Source: an uncultured Eggerthellaceae bacterium
Lineage (GTDB): Bacteria; Actinomycetota; Coriobacteriia; Coriobacteriales; Eggerthellaceae
Direction: 5' to 3'
Length of the DNA stretch: 60,118 bases
Assembly (NCBI GenBank): GCA_910588205.1
Contig: CAJUQK010000013.1
Coordinates: forward strand, 1 to 60,118
Shown here: positions 15,789-24,570 of the stretch, one piece after another
Numbering within the stretch: position 1 is the first letter of the stretch
Layout of the letters: every line of letters begins with the position of its first letter
Translations under genes and position numbers: made by a program
Notes under the pieces: model-generated
What the model saw: the letters and a program-made list of their open reading frames with translations, nothing else
The model's database searches: none
What the model was told of the DNA's origin: nothing

Positions 15789-17498
15789 ATGGCCAAGCAT
15801 TCAAAGGGAAAGCATGCGGCTACGCGGGCTGAGCTGAAGGATAAAGCACGCAGGGATAAGTTGAAGGCTGAAGAGGCTGACCAAGCCTCAGAGGCCATAG
15901 AAGACACCCCTGGATCCCCTGAGCCCGAGACAGCGCAAGATACCTCTGCGTCGGAGGGTGCCTCCGCTCTCGAAGCGGCTGGTGCTGATGCGGGTTCAGA
16001 GGATGTAGCCCAAACAACTCAGGAATCGGTTCCGGAGAAGGCCAAGAATGGTTCCAAGAAGGCTCCTCATAAGTCCACCTCGAAGCGCTCTATCGCACGG
16101 AGACTCGGGATCGCCTTTGGCGCTGTTGCGGGAGTGGTGGCCGTCGTTTACCTGGGCGGAGTCCTGCTCTTCGCCACGCATTTCTTCCCGAACACCAACA
16201 TCTCCACCGTTGACATCTCTCTGAATACCCCCTATGACGCTTCTCAGAAGCTGGATGCCAAGGTGGGGGACTATAGCATCAAGCTGAAGGGCCAGGGGCT
16301 GAACCTCTCTATCACCTCTGAGCAAGCGGGGATGGCTTTGGATTCGCCTTCGGTGACCGATGCCGTCCTCCAAGAGCAGAATCCTTGGTCCTGGCCTGCT
16401 CAAGTTTTCGAAGGTCATGATGTCACGGTTGCTCTGGCTGAGGCTATGAGCGCTACCAGCCTCTCTCAGGTGGTCGAGCAGGCCGTGGCGGACGTGAACG
16501 TCAAGGCAGAACCGCCAGTGGACGCTGCGGTGGTGTTCAAAGATGAGGTGGGGAAGTTCTATATCGTCCCGGAGTCCGAAGGTACTATGTTAGACCCGGA
16601 GAAGGTGCTCGAGCGCACGTTGGAGGGCGTTCTCAACCTCAACAAGGATATCGTCATCAAGAAGGATGCTCGGTTGGACCCGAAGATCCTCAGCACGGAC
16701 GAACGGTTGATGGAGGCCTGCACGAAGGCGAACCAGCTAGCTCGGGCTGATATCACCTTCACCCTAGATGGGTCTCCGGCTGCCAATGTCAACGCTACCA
16801 CCATCGGTCAATGGGTGACCGTTACCCCTGAATTCGAAGTGCTCTTCAACAACGATGAGCTGGCCCTTTGGGCTGAGGGGATCGGGGATCAATTCAACAC
16901 CATCGGGAGCGAGCGGGTCTACACCCGCCCTGATGGTAAAGAGGTCAGCGTATCGGGCGGTCCCTATGGATGGAAAGTGGATGGTGAGGCCCTTGAGGCT
17001 GCCGCTATCGAAGCGGTGCAGAATGGGACCATCGGCACGGTTGAGATCCCGGTCTTGCAGAGCGGCCATGGATTCACGGCTCTGGGAGCCCAGGATTGGG
17101 GCCTGCGCTATGTGGATGTGGACCTGAGCGAGCAGTATGCACGCTTCTATGACGATGAGGGCAACCTGGTCTGGGAGAGCGACATCGTCTCTGGTGCGCG
17201 GGGTAAGACCGATTCGCCCACAGGGGTGTATTCTCTGAACCATAAGCAGAGCCCGACGGTGCTCATCGGGGAGATGACCAGCGAAGGTACGCCTGAGTAC
17301 GAGAGCAAGGTCAGTTATTGGATGCCTTTTAAGGGGAATTCCGTGGGGCTTCATGATGCCACTTGGCAGTCGGCGTTCGGCGGCCAGCGCTATGCTCAAG
17401 GCTTTGGCTCTCACGGCTGCATCAACTTGCCTTTGTCTGCCGCAGAGACCCTGTACGGGATGATCGAACTGGGAGATGTGGTCGTTGTCCATTATTGA
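15789..17498 (+). CDS. L,D-transpeptidase with peptidoglycan-binding domain
   Basis: The 569-residue protein has a basic and acidic cytosolic N-terminus (1-105), one membrane segment (about 106-130), an extracytoplasmic PG_binding_4-like region and a C-terminal YkuD catalytic domain ending in GSHGCINLP (catalytic Cys about 544), with the paired histidine in GLHDATW about 25 residues earlier. Such enzymes make 3-3 cross-links in peptidoglycan or attach proteins to it. The reading frame overlaps the start of murI, another wall-precursor gene, which suggests co-expression. A possible promoter has TAGAAT at 15733-15738. Confidence 0.92.
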   Translation: MAKHSKGKHAATRAELKDKARRDKLKAEEADQASEAIEDTPGSPEPETAQDTSASEGASALEAAGADAGSEDVAQTTQESVPEKAKNGSKKAPHKSTSKRSIARRLGIAFGAVAGVVAVVYLGGVLLFATHFFPNTNISTVDISLNTPYDASQKLDAKVGDYSIKLKGQGLNLSITSEQAGMALDSPSVTDAVLQEQNPWSWPAQVFEGHDVTVALAEAMSATSLSQVVEQAVADVNVKAEPPVDAAVVFKDEVGKFYIVPESEGTMLDPEKVLERTLEGVLNLNKDIVIKKDARLDPKILSTDERLMEACTKANQLARADITFTLDGSPAANVNATTIGQWVTVTPEFEVLFNNDELALWAEGIGDQFNTIGSERVYTRPDGKEVSVSGGPYGWKVDGEALEAAAIEAVQNGTIGTVEIPVLQSGHGFTALGAQDWGLRYVDVDLSEQYARFYDDEGNLVWESDIVSGARGKTDSPTGVYSLNHKQSPTVLIGEMTSEGTPEYESKVSYWMPFKGNSVGLHDATWQSAFGGQRYAQGFGSHGCINLPLSAAETLYGMIELGDVVVVHY

Positions 17499-18366
17499 TC
17501 AAGCGGCTCCCATCGGTGTTTTTGATTCTGGTTTGGGGGGTCTCACGGTCCTCCAGGCTCTCAGGGAGCGCCTGCCCCATGAGCGGTTCGTTTTTCTAGG
17601 GGATTCCGCTCGCTGCCCCTATGGTCCGCGTGAGCCGAAGGAGGTCAAGGCCTTCGTGCTCCAGATCTGCAGCCATCTTGCTCGTAGAGGGTGCAAGATG
17701 ATCATCATCGCCTGCAACACGGCAACGGCCGCTGGCCTTCCGGCTGCCCAGCAGGCTTTCGATATTCCCATCGTGGGTGTGGTCATGCCAGGGGCTCGGG
17801 CTGCGGTCCATATGACGCGTAACCGGCGCGTGGGGGTCATAGCCACTGAAGGGACTGTGCAGCAGGGAGTATATGGGGAGGCCATCCATCATCTGGATGC
17901 AGGGATCAAGGTCATCCAGAAGGCTACACCGGAGTTCGTGTCCATCGCTGAATCGGGTTTCGAAGAGATGGATGAAGGAACGACGCAGGCCGCACCCTTC
18001 TCTTTAAAGGAGGAATGCCAGAGGGTTGCTCAGGGGTATCTGGCTCCTTTGCGCGCAGAGGGCATCGATACCCTGGTCTTGGGGTGCACCCATTATCCGT
18101 TGATCCAGGAGCTCATCTCCCAGGAGATGGGACCGTCTGTGACACTGGTCTCCTCGGCAGAGGAGACAGCTCGCGAAGTGCGCGCCATCCTCTCTCGACG
18201 TGATGAGTTGCGCAGCCCGGGCGAAGATGACGGCGTAGAGGTGCTGATAACGGGTGATGATGCGACGAAGTTCACCCGGGTGGCTCAGAAGGTGCTCGGC
18301 ATCACGCCGCCTATCACGAAGGTCATGCTCGATGAAGTTCGAGAAGAGGGAGAAGGCACCTCATGA
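17485..18366 (+). CDS. murI: Glutamate racemase
   Basis: The enzyme converts L-glutamate to D-glutamate for peptidoglycan. The sequence has IGVFDSGLGGLTV, the first catalytic cysteine in IIACNTATA and the second in LGCTHYPL, all intact. I chose TTG at 17485 because GGGAG (17471-17475) lies 9 bases upstream; the in-frame ATG at 17476 has that site directly abutting it. Either start overlaps the L,D-transpeptidase stop (17498), implying coupling. The next gene overlaps its stop by four bases (ATGA). Confidence 0.93.
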   Translation: MSIIDQAAPIGVFDSGLGGLTVLQALRERLPHERFVFLGDSARCPYGPREPKEVKAFVLQICSHLARRGCKMIIIACNTATAAGLPAAQQAFDIPIVGVVMPGARAAVHMTRNRRVGVIATEGTVQQGVYGEAIHHLDAGIKVIQKATPEFVSIAESGFEEMDEGTTQAAPFSLKEECQRVAQGYLAPLRAEGIDTLVLGCTHYPLIQELISQEMGPSVTLVSSAEETAREVRAILSRRDELRSPGEDDGVEVLITGDDATKFTRVAQKVLGITPPITKVMLDEVREEGEGTS

Positions 18367-18959
18367 AAGTTTTGCTCGCTACGAATAATGCCTATAAAGC
18401 CGATGAGATCAGGAACGCCTTGGATCTTCCTGGGTGGGAGTTCGTGACGCTGCGCGAGGCCGGAGTGGATTCGGATCCGGTAGAAAACGCCGAAACGTTC
18501 CTGGGGAATGCCCTCATCAAAGCAGCAACTGCTCATCAGATCAGCGGGATGGCGGTGTTGGCAGATGACTCAGGGCTTGAGGTGGATGCATTGGATGGTG
18601 CGCCGGGAGTGTGGTCAGCCCGCTATGCTGGGGAAGGCGCAGATGATGCCGCCAACAATGCCAAGCTCCTTGCGGCTTTGGAAGGGGTGCCTGATAAGGA
18701 GCGCACCGCACGTTTCGTCTGTACGCTCGTATTCATTGACGAGGGCGGCAACCGGCTGGATGCTCAGGGTACAGTGGAAGGCAGGATCGGTCATGCTGAG
18801 CGAGGAAGCGAAGGGTTCGGCTATGACCCATTCTTCCTGCCCGATGCCTACGGGGGCGAAAAGACGTTCGCAGAAGTCCCTCAAGGGGAGAAGAGCAAGA
18901 TATCCCATCGTGGTCGAGCGCTTGCAGAACTCCGCAGCAAGCTAGAGGCTCTGTGCTAG
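18363..18959 (+). CDS. rdgB: XTP/dITP diphosphatase (Ham1/RdgB family)
   Basis: This housekeeping enzyme removes non-canonical purine triphosphates such as dITP and XTP. The 198-residue product begins MKVLLATNNAYKADEI and contains DDSGLEVDAL, GAPGVWSARYAG, GFGYDPFF and the terminal SHRGRAL motif, which together are diagnostic. Its ATG overlaps the murI stop as ATGA, with GAGGGAGAAGG upstream. Its 3' end nearly touches the tRNA-Pro gene. Confidence 0.96.
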   Translation: MKVLLATNNAYKADEIRNALDLPGWEFVTLREAGVDSDPVENAETFLGNALIKAATAHQISGMAVLADDSGLEVDALDGAPGVWSARYAGEGADDAANNAKLLAALEGVPDKERTARFVCTLVFIDEGGNRLDAQGTVEGRIGHAERGSEGFGYDPFFLPDAYGGEKTFAEVPQGEKSKISHRGRALAELRSKLEALC

Positions 18960-18974
18960 AATATCCCCTCGCGT

Positions 18975-19051
18975 CGGGACGTGGCGCAGTCTGGTAGCGC
19001 GCCTGCTTTGGGAGCAGGATGTCGCAGGTTCGAATCCTGTCGTCCCGACCA
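18975..19051 (+). tRNA. tRNA-Pro (anticodon TGG)
   Basis: The acceptor stem is CGGGACG / CGTCCCG, the anticodon stem CCTGC / GCAGG carries loop TTTGGGA (anticodon TGG), the T-loop is GTTCGAATC, and CCA is encoded at 19049-19051. TAGAAT at 18957-18962 is a possible -10 box overlapping the rdgB stop. Confidence 0.96.
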
Positions 19052-19083
19052 TCTTCATCCTTACATCAACCCTAATAGAGAGA

Positions 19084-19114
19084 CCCCCGACACCTTCCAG
19101 GGAAGAGCCGGGGG
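19084..19114. terminator. Hairpin between convergent tRNA-Pro and surface-protein genes
   Basis: A two-part stem (CCCCCG / CGGGGG outside, CTTC / GAAG inside) lies 32 bases after the tRNA and 21 bases after the stop codon of the convergent gene. U-runs are weak on both sides; it probably works as a shared terminator. Confidence 0.5.
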
Positions 19115-19135
19115 CCATCGTTGTTGCCTCACCTG

Positions 19136-20266
19136 TCAAGACTGGGTTGAATGCTTGCGCCGATACAGAGCGTAGACAGCACCGACCACTGCGAGGAGGG
19201 CTATCACCACCAAGAGGGCAACGACGGCGGGAACAGGGTCACCGGTCTGCGCCAGATCAGAACCCACTTGGATACCCATGAGATAGGCGTTCTTCGCCTT
19301 CTCGGCCTCTTGCTTGCTTACGGGATGCTCTAGCATTTCATCGGTGATCTGCACCTGATCTTGACCGGTGAAGTCGGGGGGTAGCATTGTGGTGTCGTCC
19401 TCATCTAGATTAGTGTCACCTGGCAGGGTTGCAGGCGGCGTGTCGGTGCCGGATGGCGGCACGATGTCATCCGGGAGTGGCATGTCATCCGGTAGGTTTT
19501 GGGACTCCGGCGTGTAGAGGACATTGATCACATTGTTGTCAGCATCGGTGCCAACGCGGATCTCCGCCGGATAGGTATCTATCACATAGGTGCCGTCCAG
19601 CTTATATTCGTAGGCATCGCCATTCACGAGATGGTCGAATTGTTGGTCATCGAAGACCTCAGACCCCATCTTATAGAATCCTACATGACCAGTGTCGAGA
19701 GCATCTTTCCAGTTGTCTGCACCGAGGTCGGCTCCTGTCATCAGGTAATAGTTAACGGTGTATTCGTATTTCCAGAGCTTGATATACACGAGCGTGAAGA
19801 CATTCTTGGCGGGATCGGTTGAGATGGTGATCCGGGCAGGCCACGCATCGAAGAAGAAATGGCCGGGAATGTTCACCACATAATCCCAGGCGCTGACGGT
19901 CTGCCCCTCTTGGAAGCCCGAAAGAGTACGAGTGCCCAAGATCACGCGACCTTGGTCATCGAAGATGGTCCCTGGCCTTTCTTCGCCTGTGGGATCGCTG
20001 GTATAGACCAGGGTGAGGGAGCAGTCTGTGGCAGCATCCGTACTGGTTTCATCCGAAGCGGATTGCTGGCCGTCTGATGATGAGATGGCCGCTGAGGAAT
20101 CATCGTGTTCTTGAGCAGTAGTGCTGCTTGCCTCATCAAAAGGGACAGGTTCGATGGGTTGATCTTCGGCCAAGGCGGTGGAAGACGCTATGAAGACCGA
20201 GGTCATCGATGCTGCGAAGATGATGGCGATCAGTGCCATCCCTATCCGTTTCATCGTTGCATGCAT
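19136..20266 (-). CDS. Secreted, cell-wall-anchored surface protein with repeats
   Basis: The 376-residue product has a signal peptide (basic start, hydrophobic 8-30, probable cut after ALA near 33), an acidic Ser/Thr-rich linker, then two related domains of about 90 residues whose ends match (ARITISTDPAKNVFTLVY and AEIRVGTDADNNVINVLY), as in MucBP/SHIRT-type adhesin repeats. A Pro/Asp-rich stalk follows, and then LAQTG (338-342), a hydrophobic segment and the basic tail YRRKH: a sortase sorting signal with LAQTG in place of LPxTG. The start follows AAGGAG. No sortase gene lies in this window. A role in adhesion is inferred. Confidence 0.85.
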   Translation of the reverse strand: MHATMKRIGMALIAIIFAASMTSVFIASSTALAEDQPIEPVPFDEASSTTAQEHDDSSAAISSSDGQQSASDETSTDAATDCSLTLVYTSDPTGEERPGTIFDDQGRVILGTRTLSGFQEGQTVSAWDYVVNIPGHFFFDAWPARITISTDPAKNVFTLVYIKLWKYEYTVNYYLMTGADLGADNWKDALDTGHVGFYKMGSEVFDDQQFDHLVNGDAYEYKLDGTYVIDTYPAEIRVGTDADNNVINVLYTPESQNLPDDMPLPDDIVPPSGTDTPPATLPGDTNLDEDDTTMLPPDFTGQDQVQITDEMLEHPVSKQEAEKAKNAYLMGIQVGSDLAQTGDPVPAVVALLVVIALLAVVGAVYALYRRKHSTQS

Positions 20267-20444
20267 GGTTCACTCCTTGTCTCATCTGGCTTTATCATGA
20301 AGATAGCAGCCAAGGAGTAAGCCCTCAGGTATGTCTAGCCAACTGACGTAGGGGAGGTATCAAACCGTTACTTCTCGGTCACAGGCGCATGCACTGATCC
20401 AGAAGAGCAGCGCCTTTGCGGCGGTTGGACATCCAACGCGTACA

Positions 20445-21677
20445 ATGGTGTTCATGGAAAGCGGACAGGAAAAACCCAAAGCCCTTCTCATCGGGGTTGC
20501 CATCTTCTTCACTGCATCGGTCTTACGTGCCCCCATCACATCTCTGGGTGCGCTTTCTCTCTCGGTGCAAGCTGATCTTGGGTTAAGTGCGGCCGCCATG
20601 GGGTTACTCACCACGTTACCTCTGCTCATCTTCGCTGCCTCTTCGGCGCTCATGAGCGCTGTCTCTGACAAGTTCGGCAAGAAACGCGTTGTTTCCGCGG
20701 GCATGGGAATGGTGGTCCTCGGCATCGTGCTGCGGTCCTATGGTGGCGACGGGGGCCTCTTTGGGGGAACGGTGGCCTTAGGGGCGGGTATATCTGCCGG
20801 TAACGTGCTCTTACCTGCCATCATCAAAGAGTGCTTCCCTTTGCGCATCGGGGCTATGACGGCACTCTATACCACTACCATGTCTATCTTCGCAGGGGGC
20901 TTCGCGGGGGCATGTTCTCCGCTGATGGATGCATTGGGGGAGTGGCGCATGGTCTTGGTGCTGATCGCGCCTCTCGCCTGTGTTGCTGCCATTCTTTGGT
21001 TGATCTCAAGCGTTTCGGGCAACCGCCATGGTCCGATGTCGGGTGCGAAGGAGGTTGTGCGTGCTCCGTCGGAGGGAACTCTGCGCGTCTTCCATCCTCG
21101 GATCCTGAGGCAGCCTCTGACATGGTGGATAACCTTGCAGTTCGGCCTTCAGTCCATCCTCTTCTACTGCACGGTGGCGTGGCTGCCTTCCATACTGGCA
21201 GCTCGCGGCATCAGCGGGGGAGCAGTGGCTCTCTGCGTGGCTTTGTTCCCGCTCATGGGCATTCCTTGCACCATGTTCCTGCCCCCTCTTGCTCAGAGGA
21301 TGAGAAGCCAGCGAGGACTGGGCGTGGGAATCGGTGTGCTCTGTACGGTGGGCGTAGCGCTTCTCTGGTGGGCACCTACCGATGGCTGGGCTGTATTTGC
21401 CGTTGGCTTCTTCGGGCTGAGTTTGGGAGCACCTTTTTGTCTGTGCATGTTCTACCTAGGGTATCGCACGGTCAATGCAGATGATGCGGCTCGGCTTTCC
21501 GGTATCGTGCAAACCCTCGGTTATCTGATGGCTGCCGTAGGCCCTACGTGCCTCGGCCTCATCTATGATCTGTACTCTTCTTGGGGGATGGCATTCGGTC
21601 TGCTCTTTATCCTCGCCTGTGGTCTCATCCTCAGCGGCTGGAAGACCGGGTCGGGCATGATCTCCCAGGACCGCTGA
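20445..21677 (+). CDS. MFS transporter (CynX/NimT-like)
   Basis: This 410-residue protein has about 12 hydrophobic segments, the MFS loop SDKFGKKR between segments 2 and 3, and the opening RAPITSLGALSLSVQADLGLS seen in the cyanate/nitroimidazole-type (CynX/NimT) branch. The substrate cannot be read from the sequence. No ribosome-binding site precedes either ATG (20445 or 20454). TACAAT at 20441-20446 lies 7 bases before the second ATG, so a leaderless transcript is conceivable, although the -35 is poor. It converges on the AGCS gene. Confidence 0.85.
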   Translation: MVFMESGQEKPKALLIGVAIFFTASVLRAPITSLGALSLSVQADLGLSAAAMGLLTTLPLLIFAASSALMSAVSDKFGKKRVVSAGMGMVVLGIVLRSYGGDGGLFGGTVALGAGISAGNVLLPAIIKECFPLRIGAMTALYTTTMSIFAGGFAGACSPLMDALGEWRMVLVLIAPLACVAAILWLISSVSGNRHGPMSGAKEVVRAPSEGTLRVFHPRILRQPLTWWITLQFGLQSILFYCTVAWLPSILAARGISGGAVALCVALFPLMGIPCTMFLPPLAQRMRSQRGLGVGIGVLCTVGVALLWWAPTDGWAVFAVGFFGLSLGAPFCLCMFYLGYRTVNADDAARLSGIVQTLGYLMAAVGPTCLGLIYDLYSSWGMAFGLLFILACGLILSGWKTGSGMISQDR

Positions 21678-21690
21678 GGACGTTCTGTTC

Positions 21691-23160
21691 TTACTGGTGA
21701 TCCTTGGCTTTTCGGTGGGCCGCTGCGCGCTCTTCGTCCTCGCGCTTCTCTTCGGCCACATCTGACGCCAAGCGGTCATGCTTCGCGTTCGCGATGGTTA
21801 GGATGGAAGCGGTCAGCGCGAACAGAGCGATAGCATTCGGTAGTACCATGAGCTGGTTGAACATGTCTGCCAGTTCCCAGACCAGGTCATTGGAGAGCAG
21901 CGATCCCATGAAGATGAACACCAGGGCGATGATGGTGAAGGGGATGACGGCCTTCTTGCCGAAGAGCCACTCCACGTTCAGTTTCGCGAACAGGTTCCAG
22001 GAGAGGATGGTGGAGAACGCGAAGAACATCAAGCAGATGGCTACGAACCAAGCACCGATGTTCTCTCCGAAGAAGGCACCGAATGCGAGCTGGGCGATAT
22101 TGGTCTTTGTGATGGTATCTGCCGTAAGGGCGGCATAGTCACCGGTTGCAAGCATGCCGTCGCCCACGTACATCGTGGATATTACGACTAGTGCCGTCAT
22201 GGTCACTACGATGATCGTGTCCACGAATACGCCGATCATAGCCACAGTGCCTTGCTCATGAGGACTCTTCACCTCTGCCAGCGCATGGGCGTGAGGCGTT
22301 GATCCCATGCCAGCCTCGTTGCTGAAGAGGCCACGTTTGGCACCTTGGCTGATAGCGGCGATGATACCGAAGGTTGCTCCGCCCACCGTTGCCTCAGGAT
22401 TGAATGCGCATTCGAAGATGAGGGCGAACGTGGCAGGGATAGCGGCTGCATTCATGATGAGCACGATGAGGGAGCCGAGCACGTAGAGCACGGCCATGAT
22501 GGGTACGATCTTCTCGGTGACCGAGGCCAACCGGGAAACGCCTCCGAGGAAGACGATGCCTGCCAGCAGGACTATGGCGATACCCACAGCCCAGGTGGGT
22601 ATGTTGAAGGCGTTGTTCATGGATTCTGCAATGGAGTTGGACTGTACCATGCACCCCATGAAGCCCAAGGCCAAGATGATGGCTACGGCGAAGAAGCCAG
22701 CAAGGAACTTACCACCCTTGCCGTTGAATGCCGTGGTGATGTAGTAGACCGGGCCACCATGGACAGTGCCGTCAGCATCTACCACACGCGTTTTCTGAGC
22801 CATGACCGCCTCTGCGTAGTTGGTAGCCATGCCCAGAAGGGCGATGATCCACATCCAGAAGATGGCTCCGGGGCCGCCTACGATGATAGCGCCGCAGGCA
22901 CCCACGATATTGCCGGTGCCCACCTGGGCTGCCACGGCCGTGGCCAATGCCTGGAATGAGGTCATGGCACCGCCTTGGTTGCCGCCGCGCAGAGAGAAGT
23001 CGCCGAACAGGCGACGCCAGCCCTCCCCAAAACAGCGGAACTGGATGAACTTCGTGCGGATGCTGAACCAGATGCCCATGCCTAGCAGCAGGATGATCAG
23101 CACGTAATTGGATAGATAGCTGTTGATGGTGGTAACGATGTTGAGCAGTGCTTCTTCCAC
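21691..23160 (-). CDS. Alanine/glycine:cation symporter (AGCS family)
   Basis: The 489-residue multi-pass protein shows AGCS family sequence: FGEGWRRLFGDFS, GAMTSFQALATAVAAQVGTGNIVGA, GPGAIFWMWIIALLGMATNYAEA and GLFSNEAGMGS. It imports alanine or glycine with sodium or protons. The start is GTG at 23160 with AAAGGA 9 bases upstream. A glycine riboswitch in its leader points to glycine as a substrate or as the signal for using it. The C-terminus is charged and cytosolic. It is a single-gene unit. Confidence 0.93.
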   Translation of the reverse strand: MEEALLNIVTTINSYLSNYVLIILLLGMGIWFSIRTKFIQFRCFGEGWRRLFGDFSLRGGNQGGAMTSFQALATAVAAQVGTGNIVGACGAIIVGGPGAIFWMWIIALLGMATNYAEAVMAQKTRVVDADGTVHGGPVYYITTAFNGKGGKFLAGFFAVAIILALGFMGCMVQSNSIAESMNNAFNIPTWAVGIAIVLLAGIVFLGGVSRLASVTEKIVPIMAVLYVLGSLIVLIMNAAAIPATFALIFECAFNPEATVGGATFGIIAAISQGAKRGLFSNEAGMGSTPHAHALAEVKSPHEQGTVAMIGVFVDTIIVVTMTALVVISTMYVGDGMLATGDYAALTADTITKTNIAQLAFGAFFGENIGAWFVAICLMFFAFSTILSWNLFAKLNVEWLFGKKAVIPFTIIALVFIFMGSLLSNDLVWELADMFNQLMVLPNAIALFALTASILTIANAKHDRLASDVAEEKREDEERAAAHRKAKDHQ

Positions 23161-23175
23161 TCTCCCTGTTCCTTT

Positions 23176-23192
23176 CTTCTTGACTCAAGAAG
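23176..23192 (-). promoter_or_regulatory. Palindrome next to the symporter ribosome-binding site
   Basis: CTTCTTGACTCAAGAAG is a perfect 8-bp-arm inverted repeat directly upstream of AAAGGA. Its CCTTCTT arm, or the CTCTCCC stretch near 23200, could pair with the start region, so this is the likely expression platform of the riboswitch. Confidence 0.45.
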
Positions 23193-23230
23193 GCTCGGGA
23201 GAGCTCCCCCTATGAGGGGTGGCTTGCTCA

Positions 23231-23320
23231 CTCTGTCCGTTTGCCTGAGAGATTCAGCGCACCTGTCTGTGAGCAGCTACGCCTTGCACCTTCGGCACTC
23301 ATCTAAGAGTTCTCCAGAGT
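23231..23320 (-). promoter_or_regulatory. Glycine riboswitch (single aptamer)
   Basis: Read on the minus strand, the leader contains CTCTGGAGAAC, then GTGCCGAAGGTGCAAG, and then ATCTCTCAGGCAAACGGACA, in the order and spacing of the conserved gcvT/glycine aptamer core. Only one aptamer is present: neither the 240 bases upstream nor the 70 downstream hold a second GCCGAAGG core. It controls the adjacent AGCS symporter. GCCACCCC / GGGG and GGGAGCTCTCCC hairpins follow without a U-run, which favours translational over transcriptional control. Confidence 0.9.
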
Positions 23321-23560
23321 CTTCTCGATTTCCGGTTTGCTTTGCGCGCATTCCGAAAACTTCATCGAAACAATGCGGGCGTCATTATGCGCCACCCGTC
23401 GGATGCAATCAACCCTTCGGTTCGGAATCCCGCGTAACAGGTCGTTTCCAGTGGCTTCGGCCAAGCTGTGGGAAGCCGCTGGTCTTGTTAGGGTTTGTAG
23501 CAAAGGGTGTCATCGAAGGTAGATGACATGCAAGGTCAGGGAAGGGTGCAAGGAGGAGCC

Positions 23561-24535
23561 ATGAGAAGGTATGAGGCAGGCGCAAGGGAGGAAGCCATTC
23601 GCAGCATGGATATCGCCTTTCCTTCCTGGGATGGCAAGAGCACCATCCATGGCATGGTGTGGTATCCCGCAGGCAAGCCGGTGGGAGCAGTGCAGCTGAT
23701 CCATGGTATGTCTGAGCATATCGGCCGATATGATCCCTTCGCGCGGTTCTTGGCAAGCCATGGCTTCGTCGTGGGCGGTCATGATCATATCGGCCACGGT
23801 CTGACCGTGTCGTCTCCGGAAGAGCTCGGGCATATGCCCCCGGAGGGTGGTGCTGACATCCTCGTGGAAGATGTGCACACGATGCGTCAGATCATGGAGG
23901 ATGCCTTTCCTGGCGTGCCCTATTTCATCTTCGGGCATTCCATGGGAAGCTTTACGCTGCGGGTGTATCTGACCCGGCGAGGTGCGGGCCTTTCCGGGGC
24001 CATTCTCTGCGGCACGGGACACAAGCCCTCGGTGGTCAGTCTGGCGGGGAATCGCATTGCGAAACTGGGCGCTCTGGTGCGGGGAGAGAAGGCGAAGAGC
24101 AACTTGGTGCACGCCATGGCTGACGGCGCTTTCGCCCGAAGCGTGCCTGATGCACGGACAGAGTACGATTGGATCTCAGCTGACCGGGACAATGTGGACG
24201 AATATATCGCTGATGACCTGAACGGCTTCCCCTTCACCTTAGGAGGATACGCTTCGCTCATGGAATTGGTGTACCTGGCATCCAGTTTGGAATTGGCGAA
24301 GTGCATCCCCAACGAGCTTCCGCTCTTGTTCGTGTCCGGGGCAAAGGACCCTGTGGGAGACAACGGCCAAGGTGTGCACGAGGCTGCTCAGCTCATGCGT
24401 GACTCCGGTGCCCATGATGTGGATGTGATCCTCTATGACGGCATGCGCCATGAGATCTTGAACGAGACGGAATTTCGGGTGGTCTTCGACGATATCCTGG
24501 CCTGGATCGAGGCCATCCTCTCTGAACATCAGTGA
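23561..24535 (+). CDS. Alpha/beta hydrolase, monoacylglycerol-lipase-like
   Basis: The 324-residue protein is a serine hydrolase of the S33/Hydrolase_4 type: GAVQLIHGMSEHIGRYDPFARFLASHGF, the nucleophile elbow GHSMGS (about 125-130), a late Asp in SGAKDPVG and the final His in MRHEILNE complete a catalytic triad. Lysophospholipid or monoglyceride hydrolysis is typical. The start at 23561 follows AAGGAGGAGCC; an upstream GTG at 23507 has no such site. About 240 bases separate it from the riboswitch; I see nothing definite in that gap. It converges with menA. Confidence 0.88.
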   Translation: MRRYEAGAREEAIRSMDIAFPSWDGKSTIHGMVWYPAGKPVGAVQLIHGMSEHIGRYDPFARFLASHGFVVGGHDHIGHGLTVSSPEELGHMPPEGGADILVEDVHTMRQIMEDAFPGVPYFIFGHSMGSFTLRVYLTRRGAGLSGAILCGTGHKPSVVSLAGNRIAKLGALVRGEKAKSNLVHAMADGAFARSVPDARTEYDWISADRDNVDEYIADDLNGFPFTLGGYASLMELVYLASSLELAKCIPNELPLLFVSGAKDPVGDNGQGVHEAAQLMRDSGAHDVDVILYDGMRHEILNETEFRVVFDDILAWIEAILSEHQ

Positions 24536-24570
24536 GCTTGGACGGGCGGCGACGGAGGCGGGAGCATTCT

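Noticed and set aside
23176..23192. Palindrome near the symporter start as an intrinsic terminator
   Set aside because: The minus-strand sequence after the stem is AAAGGAACAGG, with no U-run, so it cannot be a standard terminator.
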